Below, piece after piece: positions 9,066-19,700 of a stretch of DNA of 23,481 bases. The position numbers were made by a program, and so were the translations under genes. The stretch comes from a virus, in the IMG/VR virus record IMGVR_UViG_3300027771_000104, positions 1-23,481 of that record; one strand, 5' to 3'. Within the stretch, counting starts at the first letter, position 1, and each line of letters begins with the position of its first letter. The notes under the pieces are model-generated. The model worked only from the letters and a program-made list of their open reading frames with translations, did not search any database and had not been told where the DNA came from.

Positions 9066-9989
9066 ATGGCTATTAAATCTTCGGGTACAATATCAATAAC
9101 AGATATTGTTGATGAATTTGGCGGCGCTGCACCACACAGACTTGAGGAGTATTACCGCAACTCAAAATTCGTATCTAATAACACTTACAACCAAAATATT
9201 CCTACAAGTGGCGCTATCTCTCTTGGAGATTTTTACGCCGCAAGAGCTTCCGTGCAATTTAGTGTACTAATGTTTGGTGGTGGCGGCGGTGGCGGCAACG
9301 GATTTGCAAATAATTCAGGAACTGGAAGAGCACCGTCTGGAAGAAGTACTGGTATTATAACAAAAGCAACTTATGATCAACTTGTATCAGCTGGTACTAT
9401 ATCCAATGTTTTAGTGAACTCTGGACAATATATCGATACTGTAATTTGTACTGGTGGGGCCGGCGGGAAGATAGCAAATGGTAACGATACTGTTCTTGGT
9501 ACGGCTGGAGCTAGCTCAGATTTTGGTGCAGGTGGTGCTGGTGGCGCAGCTAACGCAGCAGGAGCAAGCGCACCTTGGGGAAATTGGGGTGCTGCAGGTG
9601 GCGGTGGCGGTGGTGATGAAGGCTCGGGTTCATATGGTGGTTATAATAACGATCTTCCAGGCGAAGCTGGTACTGGAGGAAACACAGGTGCATCCTTAAC
9701 ACACGTTTACGAGTTGGTTTCTGGTGTAAAATATTATATAGTTCTCGGAGGCGGTGGTCAAAACGGCACTGGCGGTAACTATGGCGGTGGTGACGGAAAT
9801 CCAGGAGCTATGCTCTATAATATTAATACATTAACAAAGCCACAAGTCAACACCGCAGGAAACGCGATTTCAGATGGTGTATTTCAGCCTAATGCAAATA
9901 CTGGTACTGAAGCGCTTAGGATTAAAAACCACGTATTCGAAATTAGTTTAACAAATAGTGGTGCTATAACCACTACAAAAGTAGTTTGA
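9066..9989 (+). CDS. Glycine-rich virion protein, putative tip adhesin
   Basis: A 307-residue protein starting one base after the fibre stop. Residues 1-62 form a small N-terminal domain (SSGTISITDIVDEFGG ... SGAISLGDFYAARAS) common at the start of phage structural proteins. The body has glycine runs: FGGGGGGGNG (about 70-80), GAGGAGGAA, GAAGGGGGGDEG and GGGGQNGTGGNYGGGDGNPGA, separated by short beta segments. The arrangement resembles T2/S16-type gp38 adhesins, where glycine runs form polyglycine-II helices and the intervening loops contact the receptor. That similarity is one of composition and gene position (directly after a fibre gene), not recognised homology. There is no Cys-rich or enzymatic motif. 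The main alternative is a generic glycine-rich structural protein. Confidence 0.72.
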   Translation: MAIKSSGTISITDIVDEFGGAAPHRLEEYYRNSKFVSNNTYNQNIPTSGAISLGDFYAARASVQFSVLMFGGGGGGGNGFANNSGTGRAPSGRSTGIITKATYDQLVSAGTISNVLVNSGQYIDTVICTGGAGGKIANGNDTVLGTAGASSDFGAGGAGGAANAAGASAPWGNWGAAGGGGGGDEGSGSYGGYNNDLPGEAGTGGNTGASLTHVYELVSGVKYYIVLGGGGQNGTGGNYGGGDGNPGAMLYNINTLTKPQVNTAGNAISDGVFQPNANTGTEALRIKNHVFEISLTNSGAITTTKVV

Positions 9990-9999
9990 GGAACGTGAT

Positions 10000-10614
10000 A
10001 TGAATATGCAAAAGTTTAAAGGGTTTTATCCATCTTTAGATAGAGCTTTAGATATTGTTCCAAATGATATGATCCATTCTCTTGTTTTCACTCGAAGACA
10101 AGACGAGTTTAGTGTTGGACTTATTATGCACCAAAGAGGTGAAGAATACCAAGCCAAGTTTGAAGAACTGATTGGATACGTGCTTGGTCCTGAATGGTAC
10201 TCGGCTGCTTATAAAATTGATGTTGCATTCGTGTGTGCAGACTTATTAAGTATCGGCACTGACTCATTAAGAATTTACAAAAACCAACCACAAAATATCC
10301 CGGCAGGTTCTAAAATCGGTGATGATGTAGAAGATTGGCATGAGAACTTAGGTTACTATATCAACACTACAACAAACGAAATTTTAGGAACTAAACACTA
10401 CATCAGAAGTCATCGCGATACTTGCTACAAAATCGACTACTACGACCACTCTGGGAATAAAGTAGCAGAAGATCAAAGAGAAGTTATGGGCGTATACGAA
10501 GACTGGAATGGCCCGCGTGAAATCTATAATATCGCAATCGATGCAGGTGTTTCAACAGTGTTTGCTAAAAAAGTAAGCAAGGATCAAGGTTATTTTATTG
10601 TTCACCAAGTATAA
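10000..10614 (+). CDS. Unrecognised 204-residue protein
   Basis: I do not recognise a family. GAGGAA at 9988-9993, overlapping the TGA of the previous gene, sits 6 bases before the ATG at 10000; a second ATG two codons later is less well spaced. The protein is soluble-looking, rich in Tyr, Asp and Glu, with no signal peptide or membrane helix. A mixed alpha/beta N-terminal half (MIHSLVFTRRQDEFSVGLIMHQRGEEY) is followed by a more polar half with several His, Tyr and Asp residues (TKHYIRSHRDTCYKIDYYDHSG). Unlike its neighbours it is not repetitive or Gly/Thr/Asn-rich, so it looks globular. It is the last gene before the long intergenic region, so it is probably co-transcribed with the fibre and adhesin genes. 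A fibre-assembly helper or a host-interaction protein is possible but unsupported. Confidence 0.8.
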   Translation: MNMQKFKGFYPSLDRALDIVPNDMIHSLVFTRRQDEFSVGLIMHQRGEEYQAKFEELIGYVLGPEWYSAAYKIDVAFVCADLLSIGTDSLRIYKNQPQNIPAGSKIGDDVEDWHENLGYYINTTTNEILGTKHYIRSHRDTCYKIDYYDHSGNKVAEDQREVMGVYEDWNGPREIYNIAIDAGVSTVFAKKVSKDQGYFIVHQV

Positions 10615-10635
10615 TAAGATTAGCGCACCGAGTAG

Positions 10636-10643
10636 TATAAATA
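10636..10643 (+). promoter_or_regulatory. T4-type late promoter, distal copy before the giant gene
   Basis: TATAAATA, followed by an A-rich stretch, 22 bases after the stop of the 204-residue gene. It lies in non-coding DNA on the coding strand, 153 bases before the giant gene's ATG. Initiation here would give a leader of about 145 bases. Confidence 0.72.
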
Positions 10644-10677
10644 AAAACAGCAGCGGACAACTCTAGTGGATCTACTT

Positions 10678-10725
10678 TCTACGACGATTGATTTGTCATA
10701 AATATATTTAAATAAATTTCGTAGA
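10678..10725 (+). repeat. Inverted repeat with AT-rich loop between the two late promoters
   Basis: TCTACGA (10678-10684) and TCGTAGA (10719-10725) are perfect inverted copies separated by 34 bases. Inside the loop is a 12-base perfect palindrome, TAAATATATTTA (10699-10710). The 7-base stem is too weak and too widely spaced for a confident terminator, and no T-run follows. It could be leader RNA structure for a transcript from the distal promoter, or chance in AT-rich DNA. Confidence 0.35.
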
Positions 10726-10761
10726 GTGGCTCATAACTAGCCCAGACCTCCACGTGATTTT

Positions 10762-10769
10762 TATAAATA
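10762..10769 (+). promoter_or_regulatory. T4-type late promoter, proximal copy before the giant gene
   Basis: TATAAATA ends 27 bases before the ATG at 10797, nearly the same spacing as for the gp8-like gene (24 bases). The ribosome site AAGGG (10782-10786) lies 10 bases before the ATG, so a transcript starting about 10 bases past the box would just include it. This is the best-supported promoter in the window. Confidence 0.8.
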
Positions 10770-10796
10770 AAAGAAAACACATAAGGGTATCCTCGC

Positions 10797-13700
10797 ATGT
10801 CAAAGATTTCAGAATTAGGTCCAATTAAAGGTGCCAATACTCGCTCTGAAGACCTTTTTGTTATCGTTAACCTTATCCAAGGCGATGACGGTACTAAAAA
10901 CATAACTAGAAAAGAACTTGTTGCTGCGATTCAGTACGAAATCTTTGATAGTATTACAATCACTGGTGGATCAGTTTCTGGTGTTAGAATCTTCAATTCA
11001 GCTATTGAAGATAACATTATGGACCGTAACATTTTCAACAACGGTACTATAGACGACTCACAGATTGTATCAAGTGATATTTCTGGTGGTACAATGACTA
11101 CCACAGAAGTATCAAACGTTGCAATCCTTACATCTGATTTTTCTGACGGTACTGGTAACAACAACATATTCACAAACACAATTGTTGATCAAAGCGAGTT
11201 AAATAACTCAACTGGTAATAATAACATCTTTACCAACTCAACAATTGATGATTCGTTTTATAATAACGTTACCATCGAAGGTGGTACAGCAAACAACCTA
11301 ATTCTTACAAACATCGTAATTGATGAGCTTATTCTCGAAGATGCTTTAATCTCGAATAGTGCTATCGTTACAACAACGTTTGCTAATGGTTCAATTACAG
11401 ATTCTGTTATCTCAGGTAACACATTCCTGTTCGATACATTCATATCTAATTCAGAGATCACTAACACTGATCTAGATGATGTTGATATTACTAATTCAAG
11501 ATTCTCAAATGGTCAAATTTGGGATACACTTATTAGCAATTCAGAAATCATCGATACATCAGCTAATAATATTACCATTACGTCTTCTGCTCTTAATGAT
11601 AGCACTGCAAACAATGTTAATATTACACAGTCTGACTTTTCAAATGGTACTGGTTCTGACAACGTATTCACTAATCCCGTATTAGAAAATGCAATCTTAA
11701 CTGGTGCAATGGATACTGTTGTTGCTACAAATATCTCAATCGGAAGTTCTACTTCTGATGATCTAGTACAACAAAGATCAACTATTCAAAATTCTGATAT
11801 CTCAGAATCAGTTGTTGCTAATTCAACTATTAATCAGTCAGAACTTGTTGACTTTGATATGAATTTAACACAACAATTTGAGCCGATGCTTGACGAAGAT
11901 AGTTATTTTGCTCTGAAGAACGTCAAGACTGGCGATACAGAGAAAATGACTTACCGTCAGTTGTACGATGAGTTTTCTAGAAAGACAGAAAAATCTCTTA
12001 AAGTTCACGTTGCAACAGATGGCGATGATAGTTATCAAGGTAGTATTCTACAGCCAGTGCGCACTTTAAAGCGTGCTGAAGAACTTGCATTACAAAAAGC
12101 TGGTGGATTGTTTGATCGTAACGACATTAATAACGCGGTACACATCTCAGTAGGTCCTGGTACTTACTATGTTGATGAACCAATCATGTTACCTGATGAT
12201 TGTTCAATGACTTCAACAGCAGGTCAGTATGCAACAGTTATTCAGAAGAAAAAGGGATGGGAAAAGACTAACGGTATTCTAGTTGGATCTGGTAACTACG
12301 TTCAAGGTTTCGGTTATATGAACTTTGAAGTAGATAACTTTGACCAACCAGAAGGTGGTTTTGCTATTGCATACCGTCCAGGTGCTTTGTTAAGACGTTC
12401 TCCATATATTCGAGATAGCTCACAGCTTTCAAACTTTAACCGTTTGGATGTTGAACCACCTTTGAATCCATTCAACTCTAAAGGTACAATCCTCGACTTA
12501 GGTCAAGAATTCTACATGTCAGCTGGACACAGTGTTCAAGCGCAATTTGAAGTTGATGACGAAGTAACATTCTCGTCTGGTGCTACAGGTTATGTTTCTT
12601 ACATTGCTGATATTGATTCAGCTCGTCAAATTTACGTTAGAAACCTTAAGGGTAACGTAGAAATTGGTGACATCCTTTATGCTCAACGTGGCGGTACAGG
12701 TACAATTGAATCAATCGGTATTGATGATTTCCCTAACAGACTAGTTGGTCGTGGCGGTGGTTGTCTATTAGCTGACAGAGCAGTACTAGATACTGACTCG
12801 CTATTTACATACGTATTATGTTTTGGTTTTACACCGCGTACTCAAAACGGCACAGGCTACGTTGCCAAAAACGGTGCTGGTGTTAACGGTATCGGTTCCT
12901 TGTCAATCTTTACACGCCAAGCTTTCTTTGCACTAGATGGCGGTCAGATGACCCTGAACAACTCCGGTTCACAGTTTGGTGACATCTCAATGCGAGCTCG
13001 CGGTAGCACAGTTATTATTAGACCGGCTAACGCAAACAAAGTTGAATTAATTGGTGACACAGCTTTTGCAGATTCTCTTGAAGAAAACAAGCAAGCAATC
13101 GTAGATAATGTGGTTGATTACTTAACTGCTAACACAACAACCGGGTTTGATGGTTCGCCAGGACTTGGTTATCAAGGTTATAATGCAGACAAGTGCTTTA
13201 GAGATTCAGGATTAATTGTTGATAGTGCATCTTACGATGTTGCTACAGACAGTAACTATTGGGGACGTTTAAACGGTATCACATATCGTTCGCCTATCTC
13301 ATACATCGTTGTTAACGATCAAATGACTGAAACTGTTGGTTCTATTGAGCATATCAAAGGTGAAATCAATCACATCTTTGCTCAAGAACAAAATGCTGAA
13401 GTGCTATCACGCTTAAACACATCTTTAGATGAATCATTAAATATTCTTCAAAATGGTGTAGAAGCTGCTAATGCTATTACGTTCGCTGATACTGGTGATC
13501 AAGATGCTGTTGCATCCCGTGAAGTATTACAAGATAACAGAGCATTCGTTATTGATCAGTTCGTAGATTGGATTGATAATAACTCTGAATTCTATGCTTA
13601 CGACAGTGCTAAGTGTGAACGTGATATCCAAGAATATATCTTGCCAGCAACCAAGTTTGATATGTTGCTAGATACTAACTATAACGCTACAACTACTGGT

Positions 13701-16700
13701 TTAGCTTATTATGTTAATACTGCAAGAACAACTCTTGAAAATCAAAGAAATGAAACAGTAGCTTCGTTCGAAAGATTACGCAAAACTACTGATAACATTA
13801 TACAAGTTGAAAGCCCAGAAGGTGCAGTTGAAGCTTACTCATCATTCAATACAATTATCAATGCTTTGAATAACACAGGTGCAAAATATACACCAACCAA
13901 AACAACTTACGATCCAGTAACTGGTCGCATGGTTATAACAATTGGTACTCACGACTTAACAGTTGGTAGATATGTAAATCTTGCAAAAGAAAGCTTCACA
14001 TTCACATGCTCAAGCGATAACTTCAAGACTGAGATCAGTCACCCAAGAGCGTCTGAAAAAGCTTATCTAGCTGCGTTGCCAATCATTGAAACATCAGCAA
14101 ACACAATTACTGTTAACCCAGGATTAACTGCTGCTAACTACGAACACAGATTTGTATCTGCTAAAGCTGATGCGGTATCAGTAATTGGCGAACAGATTAC
14201 ATTCTCTGATAACGTTGCAATCTCAGCTGATAAGAGAAATGCACGTAAGCAACTACAAGCTAACAGAGAGTTTATACAAGATCACATGATGGACTGGGTA
14301 GATCAAGAATTCTACTTCTACGACAGCAAGAAATGTCATAGAGATACTGAAGAATATATCTTGCCTGCAGTTCAAAGAGATATGATCCTTGGAACAAACT
14401 ACAACTCAATCCAAACTGGTGCGGCATATCGTACTAAGTCTGGTGAGGTAAGCGTTACTGATCAGTTAACCCAAACAGTTGGTTCAGTTAATTATCTGAA
14501 ATCAGAAACTGCAGCACTAATTACTAATACGATTGCAGAAGATAGAGCTAACCAAGCTTTTGATGAAATGACTAGATTGCTTAATAATAACGGCAAAAAG
14601 TATACTCCTTCAAATGCTGTATATGCTCCGGCTTCAGGTACAACAGTACTTACAATTGGTTCACATGACTTTAACATCGGTGATAACGTTTACATTGAGC
14701 CTAACAGCTTAACGTTTACTTGTGCACTTGATAGCAACGTTACAGAACACACATATCCAACAACACAGTTCATTAACTATACTCCAACTGCTGCTACATA
14801 CGTTCCAGAAACCGGAGAGTTTAGTGTAACTATTGGTACAAATGCTCTTAAAGCTGGTGATCTTGTAGAATTCAAGCCAAGCAGCTTAGTGTTTACATGT
14901 ACTTTGGATGGTAACGTAACAAATCATCCTGCTCCTGAATCACATCACCCTTTCTACAAGAAGCAAATCGTAATTGATAGTGTTGATGGTACAACCATTA
15001 ATATGAACGTCGGTTCAGTTGTAGATGGTGGCGGAGTTCATACCTTTGTATCAGCATCAACTGACGCTGTTCAAGCAGAGAAAAGACATCCTGCTTATAA
15101 GAAACCAGTTACAATTTCTGATAGAGATGCAACAACGATCACAATCAATGTCGGTGAGTCAACTGATACATCAGTACATACATTTGTATCTGCAACTGCT
15201 AACGCGATTCGTGAAGCTGATATGTGGGAAGGTAAGTTTACTCCACAAACTGCATCATACAATCCAGTATCTGGTGACATGGAAATCACAATCGGAAATC
15301 ACGATTTACCAGTTGGTAAGTGGATTGAAATTGCTCCAGAGTCAATGATCTTTAGTTGCGATGTTGGCGGTGTAACAGGTACCGATGCTGCTCCATTATA
15401 CGACCATCCTGCTTATAAAGAGCCAGTTAGAGTAAAATCAGTAACTGCTGATACAATTACTGTAAACGTTGGCAATGCAAACGGTCATGCTAATAACCAC
15501 ACATTCGTAAGTGCTGAAATTGATTGTATCAATGCTAACGCGCTTTACTTTACAGATGCTGCTAAGGTTCAGAAAGCGTTCACACCAACTGATGCAACAT
15601 ACAATCCAGTAAGTGGAGAGTTTGTTATAACTATAGCTGGTCACGATCTTACTACAGCAGATCATGTTGAATTACAGCCACAAAGCTTTGAATTTAGTTG
15701 TGATCCTGGAACCGGTGTTGCTACTGACTTGTCACCACGTATTGGAGACTATGCTTACAAGTTACCATTAGAAATTAGTGCAGTAACAACAGACACACTT
15801 ACAGTAAACGTTGGTAACGCTGGAACATACACCGGTGCTCATACTTTTGTAAGTGCTGATGAAGGTGCTGTAGTTAAGGTTAGTTCTACAACGCAAGGCG
15901 TATATGCTAGCAGAATTCTTCAGAAGAACAAAGCATATCTTCAGGCAGAAGTTACAGCTTGGTTAGAAGATAATTACTTCACATACGATAAAGCTAAATG
16001 TGAGCGTGACACAGGATTTATTCTTGATGCAGTCGCAAGAGATGTATTAACAGACTCTACTGTTAACTCATATTACACAGGTAAAGGTTATCGCATTGGT
16101 ACAGTTGGTGCTGACGCAGTTATTAACGAACAGTTAACACAAACTGTTGGTGCAATTACTTGGCTAAAAGGTAAAATCGCATCTGAAGTATTAACTGATT
16201 CTACTGCAATTGCTCGCTCAAACGCGGCCTTCGATAATATCATCGACATTATGCAAAATGATGTAACAAACGTAGATGATCCAATTTACGGAGACGTTGC
16301 ACTTTCAAACGAACATCGTCAAGCTCGTGGTGCATTACTTACCAACAAGGCGTTTATCCAAAAAGAAATTATTGCTTGGATTACAGCAAACTACCCTGGC
16401 TTCACATACAATACCGCTGCTTGTGAAAGAGATATGGGTATCTTTGTTGATCTTGCTGCTTGGGATGTACAACACGGTTCAAACGCTGGTACGGCTACAA
16501 ATTCAAAACTTTATTTTGAAAACGCTATCCCAGTACTAAGCGACGCAGAAGTTGTTCCAACATCAGAAGCATATTTCTTCGCTGCAGAACTTGTCGGTCA
16601 GATTATTAGAAACGAAGTTGTAACTCCGCTACAAGGTGTAGTAACACAAACGATCATTGAAACAACATCATTTACACCTTCAACTGCAGATTACGATCCG

Positions 16701-19700
16701 GCAACTGGTGACTTTGAAATGTCTATCAGTGGTCACACTCTTGTAAAAGGCGATAGAGTTACACTGGATCCTAATTCATTCACATTCACTTGTGACATGG
16801 ATGGGGACGACGCTGCTAAAACTTATCCACGCCCAGGTTTAGATCCATACGCTAAGAAAACATTCAAAGTTATTGAAGCAGCTTACGCTGGTGGTACAGG
16901 CACAACTGTTAAACTAGACGTAGGAGCTTCTGGTCCAAACAAATACTTCACACCAACTGCAGCAACATACGACGCAGGAACTGGTGTTATGAGTATAACA
17001 GTTGGTCAACACGGTTTAAGAGTTGGAAATGGAGTTGTTCTAAATAATAACTCGTTTACATTTACTTGTGATCAAGATAGCAATGTTACACAGCATACAT
17101 ATCCAAGAGTTGGCGATCCATTAACTGGTAAATCATTATCGATTACTGCGGTTGGTGAAACTCAGCATACACCAACAACCGCAGCTTATTCACCAGCAAG
17201 CGGTGATACAACTATCACTCTTAGTGCTCACGGATTTAGTAATGGCGATTATGTAATGATTGCAGATTACGGATTAGTATATTCTTGTGTACTTGATAAT
17301 AATACAGTTTCTAAAGGTTATCCAAGATCTACAGATTATGCATCTGGCAGATGGTTACAAATTTCTGATGTTACAACAAATACATTCAAATTCAATGTTG
17401 GACCATCAGCTTATAGCGGCGATCACCGATTCGTATCAGCAGTTGCTAACTCTATTAGACGTCAAGATGGTACAATGACATTTAATGTTGGTAACGCTGG
17501 ATCTGCTGCATCCTCTGTACATACATTTGTAAGTGCAACAGCTAATGCCGTTAAGCACGAGCCACAGTCACCACACACATTCGTATCTGTTACTGCCGAC
17601 GCGGTAAAAGTTGCAAATATGGCTGAAGCGTTTACACCAACAGATGTAGCATACGATCATATCTCTGGTGTTATGACACTAACAATTGCAGATCACGGGT
17701 TTACAGAAAAGGATTATGTAATCTTCGCTGAAAATGCTATTACATTGAATTGTTCTAGTAATGGCGGTGGTAATCTATCACACCCAAGACCTACCGATCC
17801 AATCTTTAACAAACCAGTTAGAATTGACTCAGCAACACCAACAACGATTACAATGCAAGTCGGGCCTGCAAAAATTGATGCAGTACATACATTCGTAAGT
17901 GCACTGACTAACGGTGTAAGAAGATCCATTAAACCTGCTGTTGTACAACAGGCTAAAAACTTATTCGCAGGTGTTGGTAATGTTATCCGTGAAAACGACG
18001 GAACAATTCCAGCAATTGTAGAACCAAAAACTAGTGTACACACCGCAAGTTATACATTAACAAGCGAAGCAAACGCTATCACTGGTCAAAAGCCTAAGTA
18101 TCAAACCGAAATAATTCAACACATCAGTGAAGAATATAACGGTCTTGGCTACGATGAAGCAAAATGCCCAAGAGATGTTGGATATATCGTTGATGCAATA
18201 TCAGAAGACTTAGAGTACGGTGGAGATTCAGCTACAGTACATTCTGCAAATTATTATTACCAAGGTACACAAAGTGTCCTTGAGCCATATTCAATGTTAC
18301 CTACTAAGTTGGCGTTCAATCATATTGCTGACGTAGTTGAAAAAATTGTTAAGAACGAAGTAAATGAGCCAATCTTTGGAGCTCGCTTTACTCCAGCTGT
18401 TGGCACTACGTACAATCCAACTACAGGAATGTTAGTAGCAGAAATTGGTACTCACACATTAACAACTGATGATCATATTTGGATGACGCCAGACGCGATT
18501 ACATTCAGCTGTGATACAGGCTCTGGAGCTACTAACCATGCCTCACCAGAAGCACACCATCGCTTCTACAACAAGGCTTGCCCAGTCATTGGGGTAACAT
18601 CAACTACTATTACATTGTGGGTAGGAGCCTTCTCTGGAGGTACTACACATACATTCGTAAGCGCATTAACTGATGGGTTTAGCGAAATTAATGGTAACCT
18701 TGTATATCAAAATGTTGCTCTTGCAGCTGCTGATATAGCAACTGGTACTGAAGCTAAGAGACTTACAAATATTATTGCTGATGTAGTTGATGATCGTTTA
18801 GTTGTTCCAGGATACACCGGATCACTTGATGTTAGCGTTGGTCAACAAATACCTGAAGCGTTACCTATTGCTACTGCTTCTCTTGTTCCTATTATGGAGC
18901 CAAGTAGAACATATGCTCGTAAATCATTACAAGCTAACAGAAGCTTTATTCAAGAAGAAGTTGTTCGTTTTGTAAACGATAACAACTACACTTACGACGA
19001 AGCTAAATGTGCTAGAGACGTTGGATTCATTATTGACGCGATCGCAAGAGATGTTCAGACTGGTTCTGATTATCCTTCACAATATTACGGTCGAGCTTAT
19101 AGAGTTGGTACTGCTCTTGCACAAAATGTTATTAACGAGCAATTATCAGAAACAGTACAAGCTATCGAATATGTACGAGATGATATTCTACCAAGACTAG
19201 CTGGGGTTGCATTAACTAGAGCAACGGATGCTTTCACAAATGTTATCAACATTATGAAAACTGGTCCAGTATCATTTACTTACGACTATGGTCTTGCAGG
19301 AACTGGTAGCTCAGATATTAATGCTACTATGGGCTTAACCTTGAACATTGCATTCTTACAACAGGAAGCAATATCTTGGATCGCAGCAAATCACGGTTCA
19401 TTAGTATATGACGAAGCTAAGTGCAGAAGAGATATTCAAATCTTAGTTGAAGCTACTGCTTTTGATATTAGACACGGTTCTAACGTCGCAATGAGAGACT
19501 TCGTTAAGTTATACTTCGAAAATGGTATTAACGTTGGATTACCTGAAGCTCAAAGAGCACCAACTGCTGCACTATATGGTCACATGGCCGCTGTTGCAGA
19601 GCAAGTTGTTCTTAAACAAGCTGTAACTCCTACAGCTGGAAACACGGTTGCTCAAGTAACTGGTGGATTCGGAAATGTAGTTGGAGCCTCTGGTGTTGAA

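Noticed and set aside
9478-9699. Second + strand frame inside the glycine-rich gene
   Set aside because: It is the out-of-frame reading of Gly-rich codons, giving a low-complexity Val/Leu/Gln sequence without a ribosome site.
10678-10725. Rho-independent terminator after the 204-residue gene
   Set aside because: Only 7 paired bases with a 34-base loop and no T-run; kept only as a weak inverted repeat.
10679-10903. Minus-strand open frame over the promoter region
   Set aside because: It overlaps the late promoter and the start of the giant gene on the opposite strand, has no recognisable protein features, and all supported genes are on the + strand.
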